DNA of 64,000 nt, taken from contig CAYJKY010000001.1 in assembly GCA_964370825.1 (NCBI GenBank), forward strand, positions 53,816-117,815, in the 5' to 3' direction. The notes beneath the pieces were generated by a model. That model was not told the DNA's origin. It did not search any database and saw only the letters and a list, made by a program, of their open reading frames with translations. The DNA comes from CAYJBH01 sp964370825. Its GTDB lineage: Bacteria; Bacillota; Clostridia; Oscillospirales; Ruminococcaceae. Below, one piece after another: positions 17,427 through 25,438 of the stretch. Both the position numbers and the translations under genes were made by a program. Each line of letters opens with the position of its first letter. Position 1 is the stretch's first letter.

Positions 17427-17435
17427 CATTGTCAA
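17408..17435 (-). promoter_or_regulatory. Promoter of the DeoR-polyol operon
   Basis: TTGACA (17430-17435) and TATAAT (17408-17413) on the minus strand are 16 bases apart, about 50 bases before the deoR start. Confidence 0.8.
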
Positions 17436-17469
17436 CATGTTTTGAGGAAAATAAATGCAAAAGTTTTTC

Positions 17470-17501
17470 TTGACAAATATCTAAACCTATGTTAGTATAA
17501 T
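17470..17501 (+). promoter_or_regulatory. Promoter of the ABC-2 exporter operon
   Basis: TTGACA is at 17470-17475. Downstream, TAGTAT has a 17-base spacer and TATAAT (17496-17501) a 20-base spacer; either could be the -10 box. The gene starts 45 bases later behind AAGGGGGTG. Confidence 0.6.
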
Positions 17502-17546
17502 TGTCCTTTGAAAAATGAATAACAAACTATATAAGGGGGTGAAGCC

Positions 17547-18521
17547 ATGATTGAACTTAGAGGAATAACCAAAACCTTTAAGGTTGCAAAGAGAGATTCG
17601 GGTTTTAAAAATGCGGTTAAATCGCTGTTAAAGCCGGAGTATAGCTACATTAAGGCGCTAGACAAGGTGAGTTTTAATATCTCGGACGGTGAGATGGTAG
17701 CCTACATAGGTCCTAACGGTGCGGGCAAGAGTAGCACCATAAAGATTATGAGCGGAATTTTAACCCCCGACTCCGGCGAATGTACCATCAACGGGCGAAC
17801 ACCATGGAAGGAGCGAAAGGCACATGTATCCGAGATAGGTGTTGTTTTCGGGCAACGTTCACAGCTGTGGTGGGATGTGCCGGTTGTCGACAGTTATGAG
17901 CTTATTCGTGACATCTACAAAATTGATGAGGGAGATTATAAAAAGACGCTCGGCGAGCTTACCGAGTTGTTAAACCTCGAAGAGATATTGAGAACTCCGA
18001 CAAGGCAACTCTCTCTCGGACAACGCATGAGATGTGAGATTGCCGCCTCTCTGTTACACCGTCCTAAAACGCTGTTTTTGGACGAGCCGACAATCGGTCT
18101 TGACGCGGTGTCAAAAATTGCGGTTAGGGATTTTATCAAAAAGGTAAATAAGGAACAGGGCACTACCGTGATACTCACCACGCACGACACGCAGGATATT
18201 GAGGCGTTGACCGAGAGAGTGCTGTTAATCGGCAGAGGCAGAATACTTATAGACGGAAGGTTGGAGGACATAAAAAACAGAAACTCCAGCCTAAAGACCA
18301 TAACGATAGACTATGCCGGCGAAGGGTTGCCGGTTTTACCGGACGTTGCGGTAAAGGAAAACCTAAACGGACACGCCATAATTGTTATAGACACAAAAAA
18401 AGTCTCGGTATCCTCGGTGATATCCGAGATATCAAGGACGGTCGAGATAAATGATTTTTTGGTAGAGGGAGAGAATATAGAGGATACCGTTGTCTCACTC
18501 TACGAAGAATTTAAAATATAG
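17547..18521 (+). CDS. ABC transporter ATP-binding protein (ABC-2 type exporter)
   Basis: A 324-residue ATPase with Walker A GPNGAGKSS at residues 55-63, the Q-loop in GVVFGQRSQLWWDVP, the signature LSLGQRMR, Walker B TLFLDEP and the switch His in TTHD. A C-terminal domain of about 90 residues follows, as in NatA/daunorubicin-type exporters. With the two following membrane proteins it forms a complete ABC-2 transporter. The substrate is unknown. The FGQRSQLWWDVP segment is typical of the subgroup that pairs with ABC2_membrane_6 permeases. Confidence 0.88.
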   Translation: MIELRGITKTFKVAKRDSGFKNAVKSLLKPEYSYIKALDKVSFNISDGEMVAYIGPNGAGKSSTIKIMSGILTPDSGECTINGRTPWKERKAHVSEIGVVFGQRSQLWWDVPVVDSYELIRDIYKIDEGDYKKTLGELTELLNLEEILRTPTRQLSLGQRMRCEIAASLLHRPKTLFLDEPTIGLDAVSKIAVRDFIKKVNKEQGTTVILTTHDTQDIEALTERVLLIGRGRILIDGRLEDIKNRNSSLKTITIDYAGEGLPVLPDVAVKENLNGHAIIVIDTKKVSVSSVISEISRTVEINDFLVEGENIEDTVVSLYEEFKI

Positions 18522-18534
18522 AGAGAGGTAGGTT

Positions 18535-19338
18535 ATGACTAAATATCTCTCCTTTTTAAGGATACGTTTTACCAACAGCCTACAGTATCGAGCCGCGGCA
18601 ATTGCAGGTCTTGCAACCCAGTTTGCGTGGGGTGGGATGACTATATTGATGTTCTCTGCCTTTTACGCCGAGTCACCGGAAAATTTCCCTATGAGTTTTG
18701 AGATGCTCTCAAGCTATATATGGTTGCAACAGTCGTTACTCACCCTTTTTATCATCTGGTTCGGCGATAATGAGATATTCGATAGCATTATAAACGGCAA
18801 TGTGGCTTACGAACTATGTCGACCGGTGGATATCTATTCGATATGGTTTACAAGAAATGCGGCAATCAGGCTGTCTAAGGTGGTGCTTCGCTGTCTGCCT
18901 GTGATTGTGTTTGCTTTTCTTCTGCCGGAACCTTACAACCTTTCACTGCCTGTCGACCTAAAAACGTTTTTGTTTTTTTTACTATCGGCACTGCTGAGCT
19001 TTGTGCTTTCGGTATCGATAATGATGCTCGTATATGTTGCCACCTTCTACACGCTATCGCCAAGAGGTGTTCTCACCATAGCTGCAGGTTTTACCGACAT
19101 ACTCTCGGGTCACATAATCCCGTTACCATTCTTTCCGGACGCACTGCAAAACATATTGTTTTTACTGCCGTTCGGCTCGCTACAGGGCAGGGCATACCTC
19201 ATTTACGTGGGATATATCAGTGGTGACGAGATATACAGCTCGCTTTTAATTCAGCTGTTCTGGGTGGTAACATTGGTTGCACTTGGCCGATACCTGATGG
19301 GAAGAGCACTTAAAAAAGTTGTGGTACAGGGAGGTTAA
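18535..19338 (+). CDS. ABC-2 family transporter permease (first subunit)
   Basis: A 267-residue membrane protein with about six hydrophobic segments. The conserved region NVAYELCRPVDIYSIWF near residue 95 is the LxRPxx feature of ABC2_membrane_6 (DUF990-like) permeases. It begins 13 bases after the ATPase gene behind GAGAGAGGT and is followed by a homologous permease, so the transporter is likely a heterodimer. Substrate unknown. Confidence 0.82.
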   Translation: MTKYLSFLRIRFTNSLQYRAAAIAGLATQFAWGGMTILMFSAFYAESPENFPMSFEMLSSYIWLQQSLLTLFIIWFGDNEIFDSIINGNVAYELCRPVDIYSIWFTRNAAIRLSKVVLRCLPVIVFAFLLPEPYNLSLPVDLKTFLFFLLSALLSFVLSVSIMMLVYVATFYTLSPRGVLTIAAGFTDILSGHIIPLPFFPDALQNILFLLPFGSLQGRAYLIYVGYISGDEIYSSLLIQLFWVVTLVALGRYLMGRALKKVVVQGG

Positions 19339-19339
19339 T

Positions 19340-20116
19340 ATGGATATTTATTTTAAATGTGCCGTGATGCGTTTTAAGATGGAGATGCAGTATAAGGTCT
19401 CGTTTTTTACCGGAATTATAGGAAGAATTGCAATAACAATATCTACCTTTATCGGTGTATATTTTATGTTTGATAGGTTTAACTCGGTGGCAGGATTCAC
19501 CCTTTCCGAGGTGATGCTCTGCTATGCAGTAACTCTGTTTGCATTTTCCTTTTGTGAGTGCTTTGTGCGAGGCTTTGACATCTTTCCACGGCTTGTCAGA
19601 ACCGGCGAGCTGGACAGAATATTGTTGCGACCACGCAATGAAGCGATGCTTGTGCTGTCCTCCGAGATAGAGTTTGTGCGCCTTGGCAGTCTTTTGCAGG
19701 CGGTAGCGATGCTGTGCTATGCCATACCGGTAAGCGGTGTGGACTGGACTGCCGACAAGGTTTTCACCCTTATACTTATGCTGATTGGCGGTATTATAAC
19801 CTTCACCTCATTATTTATACTCTATGCCGCGGTGAGTTTTTTCACCATTGAGGGGATAGAGTTTATGAACATTTTTATCCATGGTGGCAGAGAATTTGGT
19901 AGCTATCCCTATTCCATTTACGGGACTACCGTGCTGAGGCTTGTTACCTTTATAATACCTCTGGCACTTTTTCAATACTATCCGCTACTCTATATTCTTG
20001 GCATGACCGACAACACCTTTTACATGTTTACACCGATTTTCTGTATACTATTCACGGTGCCGTGCTACGCTCTGTTTAGGTTTGGACTCAGAAAATATAA
20101 ATCCACCGGCTCATAA
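19340..20116 (+). CDS. ABC-2 family transporter permease (second subunit)
   Basis: A 258-residue membrane protein, homologous in layout to the preceding permease. It has about six membrane segments and the hallmark RTGELDRILLRPRNEAMLVL near residues 90-110. I chose the ATG at 19340 because AGGGAGG lies 5 bases upstream; an upstream in-frame start lies inside the previous gene. The stop at 20116 is followed directly by a strong hairpin. Confidence 0.82.
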   Translation: MDIYFKCAVMRFKMEMQYKVSFFTGIIGRIAITISTFIGVYFMFDRFNSVAGFTLSEVMLCYAVTLFAFSFCECFVRGFDIFPRLVRTGELDRILLRPRNEAMLVLSSEIEFVRLGSLLQAVAMLCYAIPVSGVDWTADKVFTLILMLIGGIITFTSLFILYAAVSFFTIEGIEFMNIFIHGGREFGSYPYSIYGTTVLRLVTFIIPLALFQYYPLLYILGMTDNTFYMFTPIFCILFTVPCYALFRFGLRKYKSTGS

Positions 20117-20118
20117 AA

Positions 20119-20373
20119 AGCAGGGCTGATACATGATATATGCATCAGCCCTGCTCAGGCTGTCGAAAAAGTTCGACAGCCCCGAGAGGGGATGCATCCC
20201 CTCCCGGTACCCTCCCCCACAAATGGCTTAAACGCGAAACATGTTCGCATTGAAGCCATTTGTTGATGTGAAATTTGCCGCGCATGTCGCCAAACTTCAC
20301 TTTTATAAGAGTATTACAGGTTTTTTTGACACTCTGAACAGGGCTGATACATGATATATGCATCAGCCCTGCT
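20119..20373. repeat. Hairpin-rich intergenic repeat with a duplicated 35-base terminator stem
   Basis: An identical 35-base sequence occurs at 20121-20155 and 20339-20373. It folds into a stem of AGGGCTGAT and its complement with an AT loop. The left copy is followed by T5 on the minus strand and the right copy by TTTAATAGTTTTTTT on the plus strand. Between them are further hairpins: CTGTCGAA..TTCGACAG at about 20159-20179, GAGGGGAT..ATCCCCTC at about 20184-20201, and AAATGGCTT..AAGCCATTT at about 20221-20263. This looks like a mobile or interspersed element inserted into, or bounded by, one bidirectional terminator. Confidence 0.65.
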
Positions 20374-20391
20374 TTAATAGTTTTTTTGTAT

Positions 20392-20787
20392 TTAGAATAT
20401 CTGTTTGCCACCGTTAGGGCCTGCGGACTCATCGTAGATTTTATCTACGGTAAAGGTCCAAACAGCTTTTGCCTGTAGATTCATTGCCGCAAACTTTTCC
20501 GAAATCGTGTCATACAGTCCACCTTCGGTGTGGCGCTTTTCAACCTTACCGACTACTAAATATGACTCTGTACCCTTAACTGCAAGCAGAGCAACCTTGT
20601 CGTTCGCATTTAGGTTTTCGCTTGTTGTGTTCATAAACACCTCAGCAACCGCCATGGTATTATCGTCGATAACCATTACGCTACCGGCAACTATGGAGTG
20701 TAGCTCGCCCTCGCTTGACACCGTGCTTACTACCTTGACACTCTCGTTGTCTGAAAACAGTCTGCTTACATTTTCTAATTTTTTCAT
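20392..20787 (-). CDS. Pyridoxamine 5'-phosphate oxidase-like flavin-binding protein
   Basis: A 131-residue split-barrel protein of the PNPOx-like family: VKVVSTVSSEGELHSIVAGSVMVIDDNTMAVAEVFMNTTSENLNANDKVALLAVKGTE is the typical FMN-binding barrel. Family members bind FMN or F420 and reduce small molecules, or act in redox stress. The gene is transcribed away from an hxlR gene and shares its control region, so it is the likely target of that regulator. Confidence 0.7.
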   Translation of the reverse strand: MKKLENVSRLFSDNESVKVVSTVSSEGELHSIVAGSVMVIDDNTMAVAEVFMNTTSENLNANDKVALLAVKGTESYLVVGKVEKRHTEGGLYDTISEKFAAMNLQAKAVWTFTVDKIYDESAGPNGGKQIF

Positions 20788-20820
20788 GTTATTTCTCCTT
20801 ACTTTACTCAGTTTTTGTGA

Positions 20821-20849
20821 TTGACTTTATTTTTAATAGCTGGTATAAT
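20821..20849 (+). promoter_or_regulatory. hxlR promoter
   Basis: TTGACT (20821-20826) and TATAAT (20844-20849) are 17 bases apart. The -10 overlaps by two bases with the -10 of the divergent promoter on the other strand. Confidence 0.8.
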
Positions 20850-20876
20850 AATAACACCGCTAAATTCAATTGTCAA
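20848..20876 (-). promoter_or_regulatory. Promoter of the PNPOx-like gene
   Basis: TTGACA (20871-20876) and TATTAT (20848-20853) on the minus strand are 17 bases apart. The two promoters run toward each other with overlapping -10 boxes, so RNA polymerase can use only one at a time. Confidence 0.8.
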
Positions 20877-20909
20877 CAACGCAAAAAAATATGAGGAGCT
20901 AAGAAAAAT

Positions 20910-21236
20910 ATGAGCGAGTGCAAGGCAAACCACTGTCCCTGTAACGAGGAGTGTCCGCTACAGGTGGCATTAAAAAGGATAGGCGGCAAGTGGAAGATAC
21001 CTATTATCTGTACCCTTTCTGGTGAGCAGGGGATAAGGTATAACGAGCTTATGAAAAAAGTTACCGGAATAACTAACACCATGCTTGCCTCATCGCTGAA
21101 AGAGCTGGAGAAGGATGGTTTGATAACAAGGGTTCAGTATAACGAAATGCCCATTCGTGTGGAATATTTTATTACCGACAAATCAAGGGACCTCATGCCG
21201 ACCCTTCAGGCACTTGCGTTATGGGGGGCGAAATAG
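20910..21236 (+). CDS. HxlR-family transcriptional regulator
   Basis: A 108-residue winged-helix protein with the HxlR pattern CPLQVALKRIGGKWKIPIICTLSGEQGIRYNELMKKVTGITNTMLASSLKELEKDGLI. The N-terminus holds four cysteines (CKANHCPCNEEC), of which the last is the conserved one; the extra three may sense thiol or electrophile stress or metal. GAGGAG precedes the ATG. It is divergent from the PNPOx-like gene. Confidence 0.88.
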   Translation: MSECKANHCPCNEECPLQVALKRIGGKWKIPIICTLSGEQGIRYNELMKKVTGITNTMLASSLKELEKDGLITRVQYNEMPIRVEYFITDKSRDLMPTLQALALWGAK

Positions 21237-21311
21237 CTGTTGTATTCTTAAAAATAATTAAGATAGAAGGATCTATACCCTACCGTATTTTTTTTAGATA
21301 AGGAGATTAAC

Positions 21312-22307
21312 TTGTTCTCAATAATAATACCGGTTTATAATTCGGAAAAATATTTAGGCAACTGCATTAGAAGTATAGTTGAGCAAAATTTCAAGCAGTT
21401 TGAAGTGCTTTTGATTAATGACGGAAGCACTGATGGTAGTGCAGATATTTGTAATAAATGGGCTCAACAAGATAGCAGAATAAAAGCTTTTCATCAAAAC
21501 AATGCAGGTGTCTCATCTGCAAGAAATAAAGGCATAGAGAATGCAACCGGTGATTACATATTGTTTGTTGACAGCGACGATGCTGTTTCACCAAATTATT
21601 TTGCATCAATTCATAATGCTGTAAAAAACAATGATGTTGATCTTGTTCACTTTAGGGTTGATACATATTGTAATAGCATGGTTAACAGTAGTACATTTAA
21701 CTTTAAAGGGTTGCTTGATATTAAAACTGATACCGAGATATTTATTAGTGAGTTAAAGGATGCGTATGTAATGACAAGGGCGTACAAAGCAAAGATATTT
21801 AAGGATGACTTTATAAGGTTTAATAAATCATTAACACTGTGGGAGGATACCGATTTTATTTTACGGGTGCTGTCAAGGGTGGATAGTGTTTACATTTTAG
21901 ATGAACCACTATACAATTATTATATTAATGAAAATTCGACCACGGTTAAGGGACATTTAACCGCACATGATGATGCTTTAATTTTTTTAGAGAACTACGA
22001 TAATGTTATGAAAAACCTGCAAATTCACGAAGATGATTTGATTGTGAATTACAGAAAATTATTAAGGCGAAAAATGGCGTATGGTCATTTTAGATATATT
22101 TGTGCTAACGACAAAAGGATAAATCATAAGAGGTATGCCAAATTTAAAGAATTGTTTGCAAATAAATCTTTAAAGGATGATGTATTGTCGGAACTTAAAA
22201 ATGATGAAAACAAATTTTTTGCACTGATATACATGATAATATTAAGGTTGAATTCTCCACTGGTGCTTAACCTGTTTATTAAATTAAAATCAGCTATTAT
22301 GAAGTAA
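21312..22307 (+). CDS. Family 2 glycosyltransferase
   Basis: A 331-residue GT-A enzyme. It starts FSIIIPVYNSEKYLGNCIRSIVEQ, has the nucleotide-binding NDGSTDGS, SSARNKGIENATGDYILFVDSDD with the DxD metal site, and an LWEDTDF motif near residue 177. The start codon is TTG at 21312 behind AAGGAG. It adds a sugar to a cell-surface polymer or lipid; the sugar is unknown. Sequence and codon use are visibly more AT-rich than the neighbouring operons, which suggests later acquisition. The next gene is a paralogue. Confidence 0.88.
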   Translation: MFSIIIPVYNSEKYLGNCIRSIVEQNFKQFEVLLINDGSTDGSADICNKWAQQDSRIKAFHQNNAGVSSARNKGIENATGDYILFVDSDDAVSPNYFASIHNAVKNNDVDLVHFRVDTYCNSMVNSSTFNFKGLLDIKTDTEIFISELKDAYVMTRAYKAKIFKDDFIRFNKSLTLWEDTDFILRVLSRVDSVYILDEPLYNYYINENSTTVKGHLTAHDDALIFLENYDNVMKNLQIHEDDLIVNYRKLLRRKMAYGHFRYICANDKRINHKRYAKFKELFANKSLKDDVLSELKNDENKFFALIYMIILRLNSPLVLNLFIKLKSAIMK

Positions 22308-22327
22308 CGCATAGAGGAAATACAGAA

Positions 22328-23341
22328 ATGAGATTTGTGGATATAATTATTCCCGTTTACAATTCAGAGAAGTTTCTAGACACAACACTTGAGAGTGTGG
22401 CTAATCAGCATAAAGACATTGAGTACTCTATAATACTGGTTAACGACGGAAGCACTGATAATAGTGCGGAAATATGCGATAAATGGGCTGGTAGATACGA
22501 CAACATTATCGTGATACATCAGGAGAACAAAGGTGTTTCAGCTGCAAGAAACGTAGGAATACGTTCTGCTGACAGTGAATATGTGGCGTTTGTAGACAGC
22601 GATGATGAGGTGAAGTGCAACTGGATATCGACCGTTTACAATAGAAACTTGAACAAAAACGCCGATATAATATCGTATGGAATAGAGGATGTTAAGGATG
22701 GAACCATTATTAACAAAAATACGGTAGAAGATTTTTATGTAAAAACCGGTGAAGAATTTAAAAAATATTTTACCGATTATCATGATAAAATACTCGGGTC
22801 GGTATGCCTGAAATATTACAAGCTTAGCTTAATAAAAGCGAACGATATTAAATTTGATGAAGGCGTAAATAATAATGAGGATATGCTTTTTGATTATAGC
22901 GTTTTGATGTGTAGCAGTGAAATTCTTAACATTGATGAGGCCTTATATATTTATAAGTCTAGAGAGGCATCACTATCTAAAAAAGGGGATGTTAATCAAC
23001 TTAAAACAATAGATAAAAAAATTACCGCTTATAATTTATTACTCGGTAAATTAGGGTATAATGATACAAAGGATGAACTACTGCACAACATGAAAAAAAC
23101 ATATATCAGCTCTTTTTTCATTAGTTTAATATCGTCAACAACTAATTATTCGTACAGAGAAAGACACAGTATTTTAAAGGCTTTATATAATGATAAAAAA
23201 TACTATAGCTTTATTGATCTGGATAAATATAATATTGGTGGAATAAATCGTATTTTAGCTAATATATCGATTAAATTCAAGATTTCAGCTGTTTTAGCTA
23301 TCCCATGTAATCTGAAAAAAATCCTCGCTGAAATGAGATGA
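22328..23341 (+). CDS. Family 2 glycosyltransferase (paralogue of the preceding gene)
   Basis: A 337-residue GT-A enzyme with FVDIIIPVYNSEKFLDTTLESVANQ, VNDGSTDNSAEICDKWAG, VSAARNVGIRSADSEYVAFVDSDDE and NNEDMLFDYSVL. It is 20 bases downstream of the first glycosyltransferase and shares its domain order, so the pair probably arose by duplication. It is equally AT-rich. No membrane segment or polymerase or flippase gene lies nearby, so the glycan made cannot be named. Confidence 0.87.
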   Translation: MRFVDIIIPVYNSEKFLDTTLESVANQHKDIEYSIILVNDGSTDNSAEICDKWAGRYDNIIVIHQENKGVSAARNVGIRSADSEYVAFVDSDDEVKCNWISTVYNRNLNKNADIISYGIEDVKDGTIINKNTVEDFYVKTGEEFKKYFTDYHDKILGSVCLKYYKLSLIKANDIKFDEGVNNNEDMLFDYSVLMCSSEILNIDEALYIYKSREASLSKKGDVNQLKTIDKKITAYNLLLGKLGYNDTKDELLHNMKKTYISSFFISLISSTTNYSYRERHSILKALYNDKKYYSFIDLDKYNIGGINRILANISIKFKISAVLAIPCNLKKILAEMR

Positions 23342-23352
23342 ACTAAATGTTT

Positions 23353-23847
23353 TTATCTTGTATTAAGAACTTTAAACGATAACCTTAACAGCGTTGCGGT
23401 AATGCATCCCGTTACTATGGCAGAGATGCCGAGTAGCGGGGTATTTGCGTAGGCGAGCAAAGGGCTGTACAAAAAGGCGACCGCAATAAGTTGGCCTGCG
23501 TTGTGTCCGAGTGCTCCGGCTACACTTACCGTGAGGTAGCCAATTTTATCCTTGAAAATTCGTAGTAGAAGCATCATTGCAATGAAGGCAATCAGGAAAC
23601 CGCATACGCTTAAAATTGCCGAAACGGCACCCCTTGTAATCAGCACAAAAAGAGATTTTAAAATTCCGATGGAAAATGCCGTCCTGCCATCCATGGCAAG
23701 CATTGCATACATCACGGTAATGTTTGCTAGCCCTAATTTTATTCCGTATCCCGGTAGCGGAAACATCAGCTCAACCAACGAGAGTATTACGGCAGCCGCA
23801 AAAAGCAGAGCCGTTGTTGTTAGCTTTTTAACCTTATCGCTTTTCAT
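23353..23847 (-). CDS. Gx transporter family membrane protein (HepI-like)
   Basis: A 164-residue integral membrane protein with about five hydrophobic segments. It matches the Gx transporter family (formerly heptaprenyl diphosphate synthase component I): LVELMFPLPGYGIKLGLANITVMYAML and GALGHNAGQLIAVAFL. The family resembles S components of ECF importers. It overlaps the NusG-II gene by 4 bases, a pairing common in Clostridia and linked to flavin, quinone or electron-transfer gene sets. The substrate is unknown. Confidence 0.78.
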   Translation of the reverse strand: MKSDKVKKLTTTALLFAAAVILSLVELMFPLPGYGIKLGLANITVMYAMLAMDGRTAFSIGILKSLFVLITRGAVSAILSVCGFLIAFIAMMLLLRIFKDKIGYLTVSVAGALGHNAGQLIAVAFLYSPLLAYANTPLLGISAIVTGCITATLLRLSFKVLNTR

Positions 23848-24206
23848 CCTACCGTTACATCCGTCCCTTCACCTACCACCGTTACTATTACATCGTTCGG
23901 TAGACATGCCGCTATCTCACCTGCATGTGAGAGATTTCCGGCGTGGATACAAAGTTTGTCCGGACAGTCCGAGGATATAAATCGTATTCCTGTTTCGCCA
24001 TACTCTAGCACCACCGATTCATCAGCAGGTAGGGTGTATGTTTGCGTCTCACCTCGAAGCATTACCGTCGCTACGGTTTCACAGTCATGTTCAATTTTTG
24101 CAGCTATTGCGGTTGTGTTTGGTGACAACAAAAACATTGCGGCCGCAAAAACTGCTAACAGCAACAATATAGTAATTATCTCTTTGTATGATTTTGTAAA
24201 CTTCAC
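23844..24206 (-). CDS. NusG domain II-containing exported protein
   Basis: A 120-residue protein with one N-terminal membrane anchor (residues about 12-34) and a NusG-II beta domain outside. The typical signature is IRFISSDCPDKLCIHAG near residues 74-90, with two conserved cysteines. Despite the name the family is not a transcription factor; it is usually found beside Gx transporter and ApbE genes. It precedes and overlaps the Gx transporter gene. Confidence 0.8.
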   Translation of the reverse strand: MKFTKSYKEIITILLLLAVFAAAMFLLSPNTTAIAAKIEHDCETVATVMLRGETQTYTLPADESVVLEYGETGIRFISSDCPDKLCIHAGNLSHAGEIAACLPNDVIVTVVGEGTDVTVG

Positions 24207-24234
24207 CTATGTATCTTCCGACATTCTTTAAATT

Positions 24235-24263
24235 ATTATACTATATTAATTTGCTGTTGTACA
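24235..24263 (-). promoter_or_regulatory. Likely promoter of the NusG-II/Gx transporter pair
   Basis: TATAAT (24235-24240, minus strand) is preceded at 17 bases by TGTACA (24258-24263), a weak -35 match. It lies just before the gene start at 24206. Confidence 0.5.
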
Positions 24264-24264
24264 G

Positions 24265-25314
24265 CTATAATATTTCGGCAAGGATGCTGTTTTGAAGCAT
24301 AAGACCCCTATCGGTAAGGATAAGCTTTTTGTCGCCCAGCCTAAGCAGAGATTTTTTTTCGAGAAAACGTATTTTTTTGAGCTGATTTGCGCTGAAGGTA
24401 TACCCAAAGCGGTCATAAAGCTTTGTCAGTGAAAGTCCGTTTGTGAGTCGGGTCTGTAACATTATATAATCCTCCGCATCACAACTTCCGTCGGCTATAG
24501 GTTCGCATCCGTCTATAAATTGTTTGGTGTCGGAGGGATAATAAAATCTTTTACCATCTACACAGGAGTGTGCCGAGGGGCCGATGCCGATATAGTCGAG
24601 ACAGTCCCAGTATCTCATGTTGTGTTGTGAATATCTTTTATCCTTTGCAAAGTTGGAAATCTCATACCTGTTAAAGCCATGTTCCGCAAGGACCTTTATC
24701 GCAAATTCAAACTGTAATGCGGTATCGTCGGTGCTTGGCATGGAATCTGACTTTGAGTATAGTGGTGTACCGGGCTCAAGTTTTAACATGTAACAGCTGA
24801 CATGAGACACGCCAAGTTCGTCTGCCGTCTCAATAAATCGTGCAATATCGTTGTTCTGCTGATGTGGTATGCCAACCATGAGATCTATCGAGATGTTATT
24901 CATTCCGAGCGAGGTGGCAAGTTTTACTGCATTAACAGCCTTTTCGGCAGTATGCAGCCTGCCAATTGCCGAAAGGGCAACATCGTTTAGACTTTGAATC
25001 CCGAGCGATAGACGATTGACACCCTGTCTTAAGGCGGTTTGCAAAAACTCCGCTGTAAGGCTGTCCGGATTTGCTTCAACGGTAAACTCACCGTCAAAGG
25101 ATAAAGCTTTACATATCCTCTCAAGCTGTTCGGGTGTTAAAAGTGAGGGTGTTCCGCCACCGACATAGACACTTTTAAACACCCTTTTTGGGGTGCGGTG
25201 AATAAGTGCATCTATGTAATTCTCCGACACAGGCAAGCTACCACTGTGAAAGTCACAGTAGTAGCATCGGCCGTTACAGTAGGGGATATGGATGTAGAGC
25301 GAACAGTCCTTCAT
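24265..25314 (-). CDS. hemW: HemW, radical SAM heme chaperone
   Basis: A 349-residue radical SAM protein. The iron-sulfur cysteines are C13, C17 and C20 in PYCNGRCYYCDFHSG. VYVGGGTPSLL, FTVEANPDSL and NRLSLGIQSLND follow, then the HemN C-terminal domain. HemW transfers heme to target proteins, and older annotations call it oxygen-independent coproporphyrinogen oxidase. True HemN has an extra N-terminal region that is absent here. The ATG is about 40 bases after spoVM. Confidence 0.88.
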   Translation of the reverse strand: MKDCSLYIHIPYCNGRCYYCDFHSGSLPVSENYIDALIHRTPKRVFKSVYVGGGTPSLLTPEQLERICKALSFDGEFTVEANPDSLTAEFLQTALRQGVNRLSLGIQSLNDVALSAIGRLHTAEKAVNAVKLATSLGMNNISIDLMVGIPHQQNNDIARFIETADELGVSHVSCYMLKLEPGTPLYSKSDSMPSTDDTALQFEFAIKVLAEHGFNRYEISNFAKDKRYSQHNMRYWDCLDYIGIGPSAHSCVDGKRFYYPSDTKQFIDGCEPIADGSCDAEDYIMLQTRLTNGLSLTKLYDRFGYTFSANQLKKIRFLEKKSLLRLGDKKLILTDRGLMLQNSILAEIL

Positions 25315-25354
25315 TTTACCTTTAAAGTTTAGTGTGCACTATCTATAGTCTATA

Positions 25355-25426
25355 CTATTTTATACCGAAAATCAATCTTAAAATTCCTCTCAAACACTTA
25401 GGGCTTTTTACCACCACAATCTGCAT
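25355..25426 (-). CDS. spoVM: Stage V sporulation protein M (SpoVM), 23 residues
   Basis: A very short gene: ATG at 25426, stop TAG at 25355, GGGAGGAAG just upstream. The 23-residue product aligns without gaps to the known 26-residue SpoVM of Bacillus subtilis as I recall it: M1, K7, P9, K10, L12, G14, I15, R17 and G21 are the same. SpoVM is an amphipathic helix that binds the convex surface of the forespore and anchors the SpoIVA coat base. It follows a 53-residue membrane protein gene by 12 bases. The match over so short a protein, plus its own ribosome binding site, makes the call strong. Confidence 0.85.
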   Translation of the reverse strand: MQIVVVKSPKCLRGILRLIFGIK

Positions 25427-25438
25427 AGCTTCCTCCCG

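Noticed and set aside
20119..20373. Possible short CRISPR-like array
   Set aside because: Only two copies of a 35-base palindrome about 218 bases apart, with terminator features, and no cas genes nearby.
20145..20432. Minus-strand reading frame of 95 codons across the hairpin-rich repeat
   Set aside because: It runs through palindromes and into the end of the flavin-binding protein gene; composition is that of a repeat, not a protein.
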